Origin: JADFRG01 sp046759305 | GTDB lineage: Bacteria; Chloroflexota; Anaerolineae; Anaerolineales; E44-bin32 | Assembly (NCBI GenBank): GCA_046759305.1 | Contig: JBHIBY010000003.1 | Coordinates: 1-58,969, forward strand | Length of the DNA: 58,969 nucleotides | Reading direction: 5' to 3' | Position numbers and translations under genes: made by a program | Shown: positions 51,428-58,969 of the stretch, one piece after another | Layout: each line of letters starts with the position of its first letter | How positions within the stretch are numbered: the stretch's first letter is position 1 | Notes under the pieces: model-generated | Databases searched by the model: none | Told to the model about the DNA's origin: nothing | Seen by the model: only the letters and a program-made list of their open reading frames with translations

Positions 51428-52379
51428 TGTCGATCTGTTGGGCCGGCTATCCAGCTCGGTCATTGAGGAAGTGGAAGGTGCGATCATCGGCAAGAACGAA
51501 GTTCTCAAGCAGGTTTTCGCCGCCTTCCTGGTAGGCGGGCATGTGTTGATCGAGGATTTTCCCGGGTTGGGTAAAACCGTCATGGCCAAGAGTTTTGCCC
51601 GATCGCTAGGCTTGGAGTTCAAACGCATTCAATTCACTCCCGACCTGCTCCCAGCGGATATCACCGGTTCCTATGTCTTGAACCGAGAAAGCGGAACGCT
51701 GGATCTTCAGCGCGGTCCGATCTTTGCCAACATACTGCTGGCGGATGAAATTAATCGCGCCTCCCCCAAGACCCAATCAGCGCTGCTAGAAGCGATGCAG
51801 GAACGACAGGTCACGCTCGAGGGAGAGACTCTTCCCCTGCCAGAGCCGTTCATCGTGATAGCTACTCAAAATCCGATCGAGTATGAAGGCACCTTCCCCC
51901 TACCAGAAGCGCAACTGGATCGATTCGTGCTAAAGGTGAGCGTTGGCTATCCCACTCTTGATGAGGAGCATCTCATTCTGGCGCGAAGGCGTGAGCGTAA
52001 AACTGAGGCGGTTGAGATCTCGCAAATAGCTAGTGCGGAGGATTTGATGCGGGCTCGTGCTGCAGCTGAAGCCATCCATGTCGACCCCGATATCGAGCGC
52101 TACATTGTTCAAATCGTAATCGCCACGCGCAATGACAAACGAGTCGCGGTGGGCGCAAGTCCCAGAGGCTCACTGGCTCTGATGAATCTCTCTCGCGCCT
52201 GGGCCGGGATTCTCGGGAGGGCCTTTGTGCTTCCAGACGATGTGAAGCAGCTTGCCAGCCCTGCGCTGGTGCACCGGCTATTGCTCCAACCAGAGCACTG
52301 GATGGAGCGGGATGCCGCAGCTGATGTGCTCGCAACCGCACTGGCTTCCACACCCGTGCCAGTATTAGAAGGCGCGTGA
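51417..52379 (+). CDS. MoxR-family AAA+ ATPase
   Basis: A 320-residue protein. Walker A is EDFPGLGKTVMAKS (about 43-56), Walker B is ILLADEINRA, sensor 1 is IATQNPIEYEG, followed by FPLPEAQLDRF and the C-terminal lid with GASPRGSLALMNLSRAWA. MoxR ATPases act as chaperone-like factors that mature or assemble envelope-associated complexes with VWA/DUF58 partners. GGAGG precedes the ATG by 6 bases. It overlaps the DUF58 gene by 4 bases. Confidence 0.95.
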   Translation: MKADVDLLGRLSSSVIEEVEGAIIGKNEVLKQVFAAFLVGGHVLIEDFPGLGKTVMAKSFARSLGLEFKRIQFTPDLLPADITGSYVLNRESGTLDLQRGPIFANILLADEINRASPKTQSALLEAMQERQVTLEGETLPLPEPFIVIATQNPIEYEGTFPLPEAQLDRFVLKVSVGYPTLDEEHLILARRRERKTEAVEISQIASAEDLMRARAAAEAIHVDPDIERYIVQIVIATRNDKRVAVGASPRGSLALMNLSRAWAGILGRAFVLPDDVKQLASPALVHRLLLQPEHWMERDAAADVLATALASTPVPVLEGA

Positions 52380-53665
52380 AGCGCTCCTCATTCCTTATCT
52401 TCCTAATCTTCGTACTTATGGCCGCCGGGTTGGCGCTCCGGGATGGCTCGATTGTGGCTCTCTCGCTTCCCCTGATCGCGTACCTGGCGGTGGGATTGCT
52501 TCAATTCCCGCGCTCGCCAAAGCTCGACGCTTTGGCTCAATTAGCGCAGTCGAGTGCCACGGAGGGCGCCACTATCGAAGTTAATATTCGAGTAGATAAT
52601 TCCGGAGCTGAGCTAGACCTCATAGCAATCCACGATCATGTACCCGTTGGATTATCTGTCGCCACGGGAGCTTCTTCCGCACTTGGAAAATTATCAGAAG
52701 GCAGGAGTTACGAATTTTCTTACTCAGTTCGGTCAACAAGAGGCTTGTACCGATTTGAGAATGTTGAGTTTTCCACTTCAGATCCACTGGCCCTATTCCG
52801 TCGGATAGACCGCCGTCCAACCGCGCGATCGCTCCTTGTCCGCCCGAATCTCCGCCGACTACGCCATGTGGAGCTCCAACCTTACAGAACCGGTGTTCAT
52901 GCAGGGCTCTATCGTGCACGGCGCGGTGGTCCCGGCATTGAATTTCACGGAGTGCGGCCGTACATGCCGGGGGACGCTCGTCGGTGGATCAATTGGAAGA
53001 TTAGCGCTCGCCACCGCGAGACGCTATTCATCAATGAATTCGAGCAAGAACGCGCGGTGGAGATCGGGATCATCGTTGATACCAGATCTAGAAGCAACAT
53101 CGTTGCGGATGGCCGCTCGTCATTTTCGTCGTCAATTCAAGCGGCTGCCTCTCTGAGTGATTTGTTTTTAGCTCAGGCGAACCGTGTGGGGGTCATGCTG
53201 TACGGAAGCCACCTCGATTGGACGGTGCCCGGATACGGCCGAATTCAGAGAGAGCGCATCCTGCGTGCTCTCGCCAGGGCACGTGTCGGCCACAGTCAGA
53301 TTTTCAACCGCATGAAGAATCTGCCGACTCGCCTTTTCCCGCCCCAGTCACAGCTAATCTTTATCAGCCCGGTGCTCAAGGAGGATGTAGCGTTCTTACA
53401 AATACTGCGCGCGCGCCGTTATCCGATCCTGGTAGTGAGTCCAGACCGGATATCCGCTGAAGCTGAGTTATTGAAGACCGAACCTGAAATCGATTTGGCG
53501 GTACGACTCGCTCGCCTGGAGCAAGCCTTGATTACACGCAGCCTTGCACATGTGGGGATCCAACGTGTGGTTTGGGACATCTCACAACCACTGGAACTCG
53601 CGATCGAGATGCAGGCCGCAAGGCCGCGCAGATGGATGCGTGCAGTCGGAGCACGGTACCCGTGA
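52376..53665 (+). CDS. DUF58 membrane protein
   Basis: A 429-residue protein with two N-terminal membrane helices (about 4-40), an extracytoplasmic or cytoplasmic beta-rich region, then the DUF58 core. The core signature is FHGVRPYMPGDARRWINWKISAR, with a VWA-like VEIGIIVDTRSR following. It starts with GTG overlapping the MoxR stop. MoxR and DUF58 usually form a functional pair. The exact role is unknown. Confidence 0.92.
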   Translation: MKRSSFLIFLIFVLMAAGLALRDGSIVALSLPLIAYLAVGLLQFPRSPKLDALAQLAQSSATEGATIEVNIRVDNSGAELDLIAIHDHVPVGLSVATGASSALGKLSEGRSYEFSYSVRSTRGLYRFENVEFSTSDPLALFRRIDRRPTARSLLVRPNLRRLRHVELQPYRTGVHAGLYRARRGGPGIEFHGVRPYMPGDARRWINWKISARHRETLFINEFEQERAVEIGIIVDTRSRSNIVADGRSSFSSSIQAAASLSDLFLAQANRVGVMLYGSHLDWTVPGYGRIQRERILRALARARVGHSQIFNRMKNLPTRLFPPQSQLIFISPVLKEDVAFLQILRARRYPILVVSPDRISAEAELLKTEPEIDLAVRLARLEQALITRSLAHVGIQRVVWDISQPLELAIEMQAARPRRWMRAVGARYP

Positions 53666-54141
53666 GCGGCCCCTCCCGCCTGGCGTTTGTGATATCAGCA
53701 GGGGCCCCTGCCGCTGCACTCGTTCTAGAGCAGCAATGGCTGTGGGTGCTCGCGCTCGTAGCCAACGCTCCCCTAGGGGTTATCGCACGCAGGCGCGGCG
53801 GCTGGATATCAGCCTGGCTGGTAGCGCAGATCGCAATTTCGGCACTGAGCGGCATACATGCCCTTCTAGCTTTAGGGGCAACGCTTGCCGGATTGGCCTA
53901 TTGGGACCTGGCAGCTCATTATCAAAGACTTGAGGGAACTGAACAGATATTCAACTATAGGTCACTGGTGAGGAGCCATAATCGCAGCCTGATGACTGCA
54001 CTGGCCATGGGAAGCTTGATGGGTGGTGTTGCGATTGGGATACCGCTGCAGCTTAGCTTCGTAGCTGCTGTATTCCTGGACCTGCTTGCGCTAGCCGGAA
54101 TCGCGACTTTAGCCCGTCGGGCGCGTTCTGTCTCTAACTAG
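53662..54141 (+). CDS. Membrane protein closing the DUF58 operon
   Basis: A 159-residue protein with about five membrane helices (SRLAFVISAGAPAAALVL, WLWVLALVANAPLGVIA, ISAWLVAQIAISALSG, and two near the C terminus). No family is recognised. The reading frame is open upstream inside the DUF58 gene, but the GTG at 53662 overlaps the DUF58 stop (GTGA) and starts the hydrophobic part directly. It overlaps the convergent gene by 8 bases. Confidence 0.75.
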   Translation: MSGPSRLAFVISAGAPAAALVLEQQWLWVLALVANAPLGVIARRRGGWISAWLVAQIAISALSGIHALLALGATLAGLAYWDLAAHYQRLEGTEQIFNYRSLVRSHNRSLMTALAMGSLMGGVAIGIPLQLSFVAAVFLDLLALAGIATLARRARSVSN

Positions 54142-54709
54142 CGGGGAATTCGTAGAGCCATAGACGATTCGAATTGAGCGGACGGTCGGCAACCATTCGC
54201 CACACTCGGTCCGCTTCGAGATCAAAGAAAATTCCAGCGGTTAGCGCAGATAGCTCGTAGGTCTCCATCTTTGTCCGACCGCGGGTTGCGAGCCGAAATT
54301 CCGAAGGGAGCGGGCCGGTTTTTGTTCGCCTCGGAGGAGCTCTTAGAAGCTTCTTCACCTGGTTTGGCTGAACCGGAGAGAACATCAAGTAGCCCCCATC
54401 TGAGGCAGTAACTACGATTGCCTCGGGATTGTCTAACACTTTCGCGATCGCACGCAATTCCCAGATACTTCCGGTAGCCTTGCGCGCAGTGTCATTGAAC
54501 CATGCAAGCGGGTCGATGATATGGATTTCACGGGAGGCCGTCTCTCGCTTGATCTCCAAATCTCCCAGTGCCCAACTTCGCAAATCGTCTCTAAGCTGCT
54601 CAATTGCCTTGCGCTGCCGCTCATTACCTATCGAGATCAAGACTCCCACCACGACTACCGCGGCTAATACGCTAACGGCAAGAACGACTTCAAGCATCCT
54701 CAGCCCCAT
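54134..54709 (-). CDS. Single-pass membrane protein, unknown
   Basis: A 191-residue protein with an N-terminal anchor (about 6-27), then a soluble domain with no recognised family (IHIIDPLAWFNDTARKAT, AIVVTASDGGYLMFSPV, ADRVWRMVADRPL). Its start lies 20 bases inside the end of the Ig-like gene upstream on the same strand. The two are therefore probably coupled and their products may act together at the cell surface. Confidence 0.65.
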   Translation of the reverse strand: MGLRMLEVVLAVSVLAAVVVVGVLISIGNERQRKAIEQLRDDLRSWALGDLEIKRETASREIHIIDPLAWFNDTARKATGSIWELRAIAKVLDNPEAIVVTASDGGYLMFSPVQPNQVKKLLRAPPRRTKTGPLPSEFRLATRGRTKMETYELSALTAGIFFDLEADRVWRMVADRPLNSNRLWLYEFPAS

Positions 54710-56666
54710 TCTGGAGGGAACTCCTGATCACCATAATGTCATCATGAAGGTTTTTGAGCGCCTCAGGTCGAGGATCGGAGATTTTGGCGAGGCCAACCGC
54801 CGACAATAGTCCGATCCAGGCAATTGCGGGCCAGATCCAGGGTAGCGGGCGGATTGTCTCGTCCTCAGCTTCCGTTTCAGAACCAGCTGAGCTCGAGTTG
54901 CCGGAGTTCGCCTGAGCGGGCTCTGCCGGCGCAGCCGCGGAAGCGGCTTCTCGCTCGGCTTCTGGAACGACGATATGCCCAGAATCGCTCCCGATGTTGC
55001 CGACAAGATCCCAAGCGACAACTATGACTGGATATTTTCCAGGCGCTGCTTGCGTGCCGTCTTCCAAAAGGCCGTCCCAGCTCACTACTTCTGGGACAGT
55101 CTCTTCGCCGTACTCTCGGATCACCAGAATGGTTTCACCGCTGCGGATCACTACTTCGACCCCATCGAGCCCAATTCCTCCCTCCTCAACGATCAATGTG
55201 CCTTGCTCACTGACCAGCCAGCTTTCCGGAATCTCAACATATGGCGGCTCGTTATCGATTCGCAGCGTGACCTTGGCAGAGGATTCGCGATTGCCGGCTA
55301 CGTCACTTGCTCGGCCCAGAATTTCGTAAGTTCCATTTGGAAGCCCCGTTGAATCCCATGAGGCGCGCCAGTCACCACTAGATTGTTCCAATGGGTTCCA
55401 GCTCTCCCCCCCGTCGTAAGATATCTCGACTGCTAGCAGGCCTGATGTTTGGTCGCTGCTGCGACCTATCAATGGGATAACGCCGGACACCCAGGTCTCA
55501 GAACCGTCTGGGGGGTTGATAAAGGCCGATTCGGGTGGATGCGTATCGATCTTGATTGTCGGTCCGTCTTCGACTGTCTCGTTGCCGGCAATGTCTTGTG
55601 CTCGGTATCGAGGCTGGTGGGACCCATCGGTTGAAATCACAAGCGGTCCTGATTGCCACCCCCCCGCTCCGCTGCTCACTTCGACTCTTGCTATTCGCGA
55701 GAGATTGTCGGAGGCCGAAGCGAAGACGCTAACTGGTGATATGTACCAGCCATCTCTGCCCTTCGTGCCGCTAAGTTCCGGGTTTAAGCTGGGCGCTGTA
55801 CCGTCTATGCGGATCTCAGCCGAATCGGTCGACTGGTTTCCAGCTCCATCGACAACGCGGCCGGTGACGCTGTGAACACCATCGCCGCTCACTTGAGCGC
55901 TACTGGCCCAACCGCCGCCATCGACGGACACCTCGGCTGTCGCCACACCGGATATTCCATCGACGCCGCTCACCTGGACATCGAGTGTCCCGCCTCGATA
56001 CCAGCCACCGCCACCTGCCGTTCCGCCACTTACGCTGAGATTGATGCTCGGCGGGCTGCCATCCACCTTCCATTCGGAGGAAGCCTTATCACTTGTATCG
56101 CCATAGGAGGAGAGAGCCCAATATTCGATGGTAAAGTTACCCTCCCCAGCACCGGAATAGGAGCAAGCAAGGGTAGAAGAGCCGGATGGCCCACACAACA
56201 AGCCGCCGGGATTGCCCTCGATACCGTCGACGGACTCACCATATAGTGGTTCGTTGGCACTGAGCTCCAGGGAGGCTCCACTCCGACACCATCCATTGTC
56301 ACCGGGGTTTGAGCAGCTCTCGGATCCTCCCACGGTAGCGGGAGGCAAATTAACTGTTTGGGTCGTGTAGGATTTGTTACAGCCGCAGGTATCGGCGGGC
56401 AAACCGCCAAAGCACGCCTGCTGAGCGCCAATGCTGGGGTGAGATCCGCCAGCATCCAGACAGGGATTGATACCGGGCTTGAAATTGCATGTCGGAAAGC
56501 CTGCCCTTTTACAGTACCAGTAATCGCCATCCGGATCGCGAACATCTTTAGTCGTGGTCCGATTGGGTCCCGTGAATCCAGCCCAGGCAGCCGCGACAAC
56601 GGCCACCGACGACAGTATGCCCAAGAGGAAGCCGTTCCAAAGGCTTCTACGTACGATAATTGTCAA
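54690..56666 (-). CDS. Secreted, membrane-anchored protein with OmpL47/Ig-like repeats
   Basis: A 658-residue protein. It has a signal-like N terminus (about 10-30), then a Cys-rich module with at least eleven Cys (about 52-190), then tandem Ig-like repeats (about 200-480) with the recurring pattern DGxxPSxxL...GWY...VSxxDxxSGVAxxExSxDGG...GxHxVxxRxxDxAGN, typical of OmpL47-type beta domains. A FlgD-Ig-like domain (about 490-580) follows, then an Ala/Glu linker and one C-terminal membrane helix (about 611-630). It is probably a surface protein. The paired cysteines suggest disulfides outside the membrane. It is divergent from the lipoprotein gene. Confidence 0.85.
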   Translation of the reverse strand: MTIIVRRSLWNGFLLGILSSVAVVAAAWAGFTGPNRTTTKDVRDPDGDYWYCKRAGFPTCNFKPGINPCLDAGGSHPSIGAQQACFGGLPADTCGCNKSYTTQTVNLPPATVGGSESCSNPGDNGWCRSGASLELSANEPLYGESVDGIEGNPGGLLCGPSGSSTLACSYSGAGEGNFTIEYWALSSYGDTSDKASSEWKVDGSPPSINLSVSGGTAGGGGWYRGGTLDVQVSGVDGISGVATAEVSVDGGGWASSAQVSGDGVHSVTGRVVDGAGNQSTDSAEIRIDGTAPSLNPELSGTKGRDGWYISPVSVFASASDNLSRIARVEVSSGAGGWQSGPLVISTDGSHQPRYRAQDIAGNETVEDGPTIKIDTHPPESAFINPPDGSETWVSGVIPLIGRSSDQTSGLLAVEISYDGGESWNPLEQSSGDWRASWDSTGLPNGTYEILGRASDVAGNRESSAKVTLRIDNEPPYVEIPESWLVSEQGTLIVEEGGIGLDGVEVVIRSGETILVIREYGEETVPEVVSWDGLLEDGTQAAPGKYPVIVVAWDLVGNIGSDSGHIVVPEAEREAASAAAPAEPAQANSGNSSSAGSETEAEDETIRPLPWIWPAIAWIGLLSAVGLAKISDPRPEALKNLHDDIMVIRSSLQNGAEDA

Positions 56667-56780
56667 AATCCTTCGGGTAGTGCCGGAGTACTATATAAAG
56701 GTCAGAATACGGGGTCGAATGCAACAGGACCCCGGTACTACTAACAGAAGAATAGCAGAATAGTTACGGGGGAGCCAAGA

Positions 56781-57974
56781 GTGGAAATCAGGTTTGCTGT
56801 CATCCTGCTGCTTAGTGGAGCTATTACGGGATGTGCAAGCGATCAGGCAAGCGCTCTAGCGACGATTCCAGCTGCACCGGCTGCGATCGCGAGCATCGCA
56901 GCCGAGACTCTGCCCCTCGAGGTTCGCTCAACTCAAGCGCCAATCGAACCTCTACCCACGAGCCCGATCCTTACAGAGCCCACGACACCGTTCCTACCTG
57001 AGCCTTCAGCGCCGATCCCTTCTGAATCGCCGGGACTATTGGGGGCCGGGGAGCTGCATCTTCAAGTCGAGATACCGATCGTTCGCAGCGATTTTGGTGT
57101 GCGCTTCGCCTTTTCGCCAACTGAAGAAGTGTTGCTGCACTCGGGCAGCGGTCTTCAGATTCAGCGTGTTGACTGGGGAAACAGTCAGAGTCTTGATGCG
57201 ATAACCGGCTTTGAAAACTTTCCCCCGATAACCATCTCGTTGTCCCCGGACGGATCCACTATTGTGGCGGACGACGGACCCCTCATTCGGGTTTGGGATT
57301 TACAGAGCGGAGCTCCGATAGAGCAGCTCCAGCTGTCTCCTATTTCGACCATCATAGACGCCGGCTTCCAGGCTGACGATGTGTATTTTGCCGTGGACTT
57401 CTACGGGAATGTGGCTTTGTGGGACCCGAACGGTTGGGACGAGATTACGCGCTTCAGCTCGCCTGGCCGAATTGATTCGGGTCTGCTTTTTCCTGGTGGG
57501 CAGTCGGTGGCTTTGCAGGATCGAAATCGAAACGAGATCCTGATCTTGGATCTTTCCGGCCAGAGCCTAGGATCAGTACCGATTCAGGATCAGTTCGCGA
57601 ATTTGCTCTTCGGATCGCCACAAGCTGATCGTATTTTGATGCACATAAATCGCGGGCTGCCATCCGAAGGCGTCAAGATCATCAGTGTGGAGACTGGAGA
57701 GCCCGAGCTTGAGCTTCCACTTCTGAACTACCGTTACTTCGCAGTCTCAAATGGGTGGGAAGTATTGGCCGCTATGGACGTGTTCAATCGGTTGCGGATT
57801 TACAGTCTCCCTGACGGAGAGCTCTTGCTGGAGCAGGAACTAGAAGGGGTCGTCCGGACGCTTGGTCTAACGATGTCACCAAGCGCCACTCATCTGGCAG
57901 CCTACGTGTTGAAGGGGCCCGGCGAGGGCGGAGCAATTCAGGTCTGGGGAGTTACCGAAACCAACGAATCCTAG
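56781..57974 (+). CDS. Lipoprotein with beta-propeller (WD40-like) domain
   Basis: A 397-residue protein. The signal peptide ends in the lipobox LLSGAITGC (lipidated Cys at residue 18), followed by a Pro/Thr/Ala-rich linker (about 20-88) and repeated strands with WD/YVTN-like features (ISLSPDGSTIVADDGPLIRVWDLQSG, VALWDPNGWDEIT, GAIQVWGVTE). It is predicted to sit on the outer face of the membrane. The partner is unknown. Its stop overlaps the DUF3179 stop by 4 bases, tail to tail. Confidence 0.85.
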   Translation: MEIRFAVILLLSGAITGCASDQASALATIPAAPAAIASIAAETLPLEVRSTQAPIEPLPTSPILTEPTTPFLPEPSAPIPSESPGLLGAGELHLQVEIPIVRSDFGVRFAFSPTEEVLLHSGSGLQIQRVDWGNSQSLDAITGFENFPPITISLSPDGSTIVADDGPLIRVWDLQSGAPIEQLQLSPISTIIDAGFQADDVYFAVDFYGNVALWDPNGWDEITRFSSPGRIDSGLLFPGGQSVALQDRNRNEILILDLSGQSLGSVPIQDQFANLLFGSPQADRILMHINRGLPSEGVKIISVETGEPELELPLLNYRYFAVSNGWEVLAAMDVFNRLRIYSLPDGELLLEQELEGVVRTLGLTMSPSATHLAAYVLKGPGEGGAIQVWGVTETNES

Positions 57975-58969
57975 CCTGAACCAAAGATCGTAGTCTGTGG
58001 ATGGTAGGCCGCCCAGCCATACCACTCAGTTACAAATGAGGTCACAAAAGTAAGCTGGCCGCCGGCACTCGGCCCATTGATCGCCTTCCCCGAGATATTC
58101 CATTCAGAACCCACCGAATCGACAATCCGATCCCCTTCTACTTCGAAGCTTATTAGATCCCCGTTCACTGTCGATTCAAATGCTAGTCCGAAGTCAGTGT
58201 CGGTCTCGACGAAGAGCACAATCGGCACACCGCCCAATGTGTCTTCGACGATCTGCATGCCACCTCCAAAATCGGCAAGAACGTAGGCACGGTACTCAGA
58301 CCCGACATTTACTCCGAGGACCAATTCGTTTTGAGCTAGCCGCTCGTCCCAATTGAGGATCGTGTCCTGAAATTGAGGTCCGAGCCCATCCCGGCCGGGA
58401 TCGATGCTCCGGTAGCGAGACTCGAATTCAGGGTACCAATCCAACACGGTGGTGTTCGGATAGGTGGCCAGCCAGTCTTCCCATGTTGTGTGCACGATCG
58501 GCTGAATCTCGAGTGCTTTCCCTTGCCCAGCCAGCGGACCCGTCAGAATTGAACCATCGTAGTGCGTCCATACGGAACCCGTCTGGCGATCGGCCATCAC
58601 AAACAGTCCGTTATAGAGGCCATAAACATCAAATGTGTAGCGAATTCCGTCGATTTCGGGGTTGAAACCAATCCCGCTTGAGCAAGCCACTCAATAAGTA
58701 ACCAAGTAGGGTTCGCCGTCAATCTGATCGTTGGCGATGTGGTGATATGCCATCTGGGAGATTGGATACGCGCGAGCTTCATCTCCGACAGATACTCCAA
58801 GTATCAACTCATCGGAAATTAGCCACGTCGCTTCGCTGCCTGGGACGACTATCGGATCGTTCAGGGCAATGAAGCCAGAGCCTGGGCCGATGCTCAAGCC
58901 TTCGGGATTGAGCATCAAGCCTTCGGGATTGAGCATCAAGCCTTCGGGATTGAGCATCAAGCCTTCGGG
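57971..58969 (-). CDS. DUF3179 protein with in-frame UGA, predicted selenoprotein (5' end outside the window)
   Basis: Two adjoining frames, 58969-58694 and 58690-57971, are one continuous frame interrupted only by TGA at 58691-58693. The first part (LNDPIVVPGSEATWLISDELILGVSVGDEARAYPIS...YLVTY) and the second (VACSSGIGF...YGLYNGLFVMADRQTGSVWTHYDG...) are the two halves of a DUF3179 domain, where the family normally has TYCxxC. The UGA stands at the first Cys, giving UVAC. selB is at 39229-41121, and a SECIS-like hairpin follows the UGA. I therefore read it as selenocysteine, giving a redox UxxC protein of unknown function. The N terminus carries a heptapeptide repeat (LMLNPEG) and runs off the window. 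Confidence 0.8.
58657..58676 (-). promoter_or_regulatory. Candidate bacterial SECIS hairpin
   Basis: On the minus strand, starting 15 bases after the UGA, CGGGATTGGTTTCAACCCCG folds as CGGG/CCCG, one A-C mismatch, TTG/CAA and apical loop GTTT. The loop begins 23 bases after the UGA and contains the GU found in loops bound by SelB. Confidence 0.6.
58901..58969. repeat. 21-bp tandem repeat at the window end
   Basis: The unit TTCGGGATTGAGCATCAAGCC is repeated 3.3 times without change and runs off the window. Read on the minus strand it encodes LMLNPEG repeats near the N terminus of the DUF3179 protein. The preceding LSIGPGSG codons look like a decayed copy. Confidence 0.9.

Noticed and set aside
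58691..58693. Simple nonsense mutation splitting DUF3179 into two pseudogene fragments.
   Set aside because: The UGA coincides with the conserved Cys, both halves are intact and in the same frame, and selB is present, so selenocysteine fits better.

Overview
The window looks like a chromosomal stretch of a Chloroflexota-type bacterium. This is inferred from gene content: a TPR/serine-threonine-kinase/FHA-rich repertoire, a DUF3179 protein, a stand-alone three-gene complex I-like membrane module, and many leaderless promoters of the form TANNNT followed 5-7 bases later by a start codon. There are no rRNA genes, no CRISPR array and no recognisable prophage. The only mobility gene is a single tyrosine recombinase. 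Housekeeping genes (trmFO, hflX, smpB, ssrA, recJ, fmt, selB, hisS, two tRNAs) are mixed with lineage-specific blocks.

Layout. 1-930: tRNA-Leu(GAG), its terminator and a degenerate LCP-like membrane protein. 931-16211: a compact minus-strand sigma-54 island, read from right to left as rpoN, a PAS/GAF histidine kinase, an NtrC-type activator without an HTH domain, a small membrane protein, a 1650-residue TPR protein, a TPR plus gingipain/caspase-like (clan CD) peptidase, a TIM-barrel-like protein, an ftsZ with an altered T7 loop, and two small proteins. Three near-perfect sigma-54 promoters (TGGCAC-N5-TTGCA) stand before rpoN, before the small membrane/TPR/peptidase block and before the TIM-barrel/ftsZ block. 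The sigma factor, its two-component activator and its likely targets therefore lie together.

16225-21942: trmFO, hflX and a FAD/Fe-S oxidoreductase on the plus strand. 21943-26514: tyrosine recombinase, HD-GYP response regulator, smpB, an unknown gene and tmRNA, with AT-rich gaps holding three copies of a 15-bp sequence. 26514-35681: FHA-winged-helix regulator divergent from a Ser/Thr kinase, a GH3 family protein lacking its catalytic residues, an isolated CoA-transferase beta-like subunit, an AAA+ ATPase, a GT2 glycosyltransferase and recJ. 35764-42318: DUF4870 protein, fmt, GNAT acetyltransferase, amidohydrolase, selB and a coiled-coil protein. 42391-45601: three complex I-like membrane subunits. 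45684-49676: a MOSC remnant, a second Ser/Thr kinase with a large extracellular part, then hisS preceded by a leader peptide with four consecutive His codons and a classical attenuator, followed directly by tRNA-His. 50043-54141: DUF4129/MoxR/DUF58 operon. 54134-58969: secreted Ig-like protein, a lipoprotein and a DUF3179 gene that runs off the end.

The two most striking results are the self-contained sigma-54/TPR/peptidase/FtsZ circuit and the DUF3179 gene. In the latter, the first Cys of the family's CxxC motif is an in-frame UGA followed by a plausible SECIS hairpin. Because selB is encoded 17 kb away in the same window, this is best read as a selenoprotein (UxxC) rather than two broken genes. 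The histidine attenuator in front of hisS is a third clear regulatory finding.
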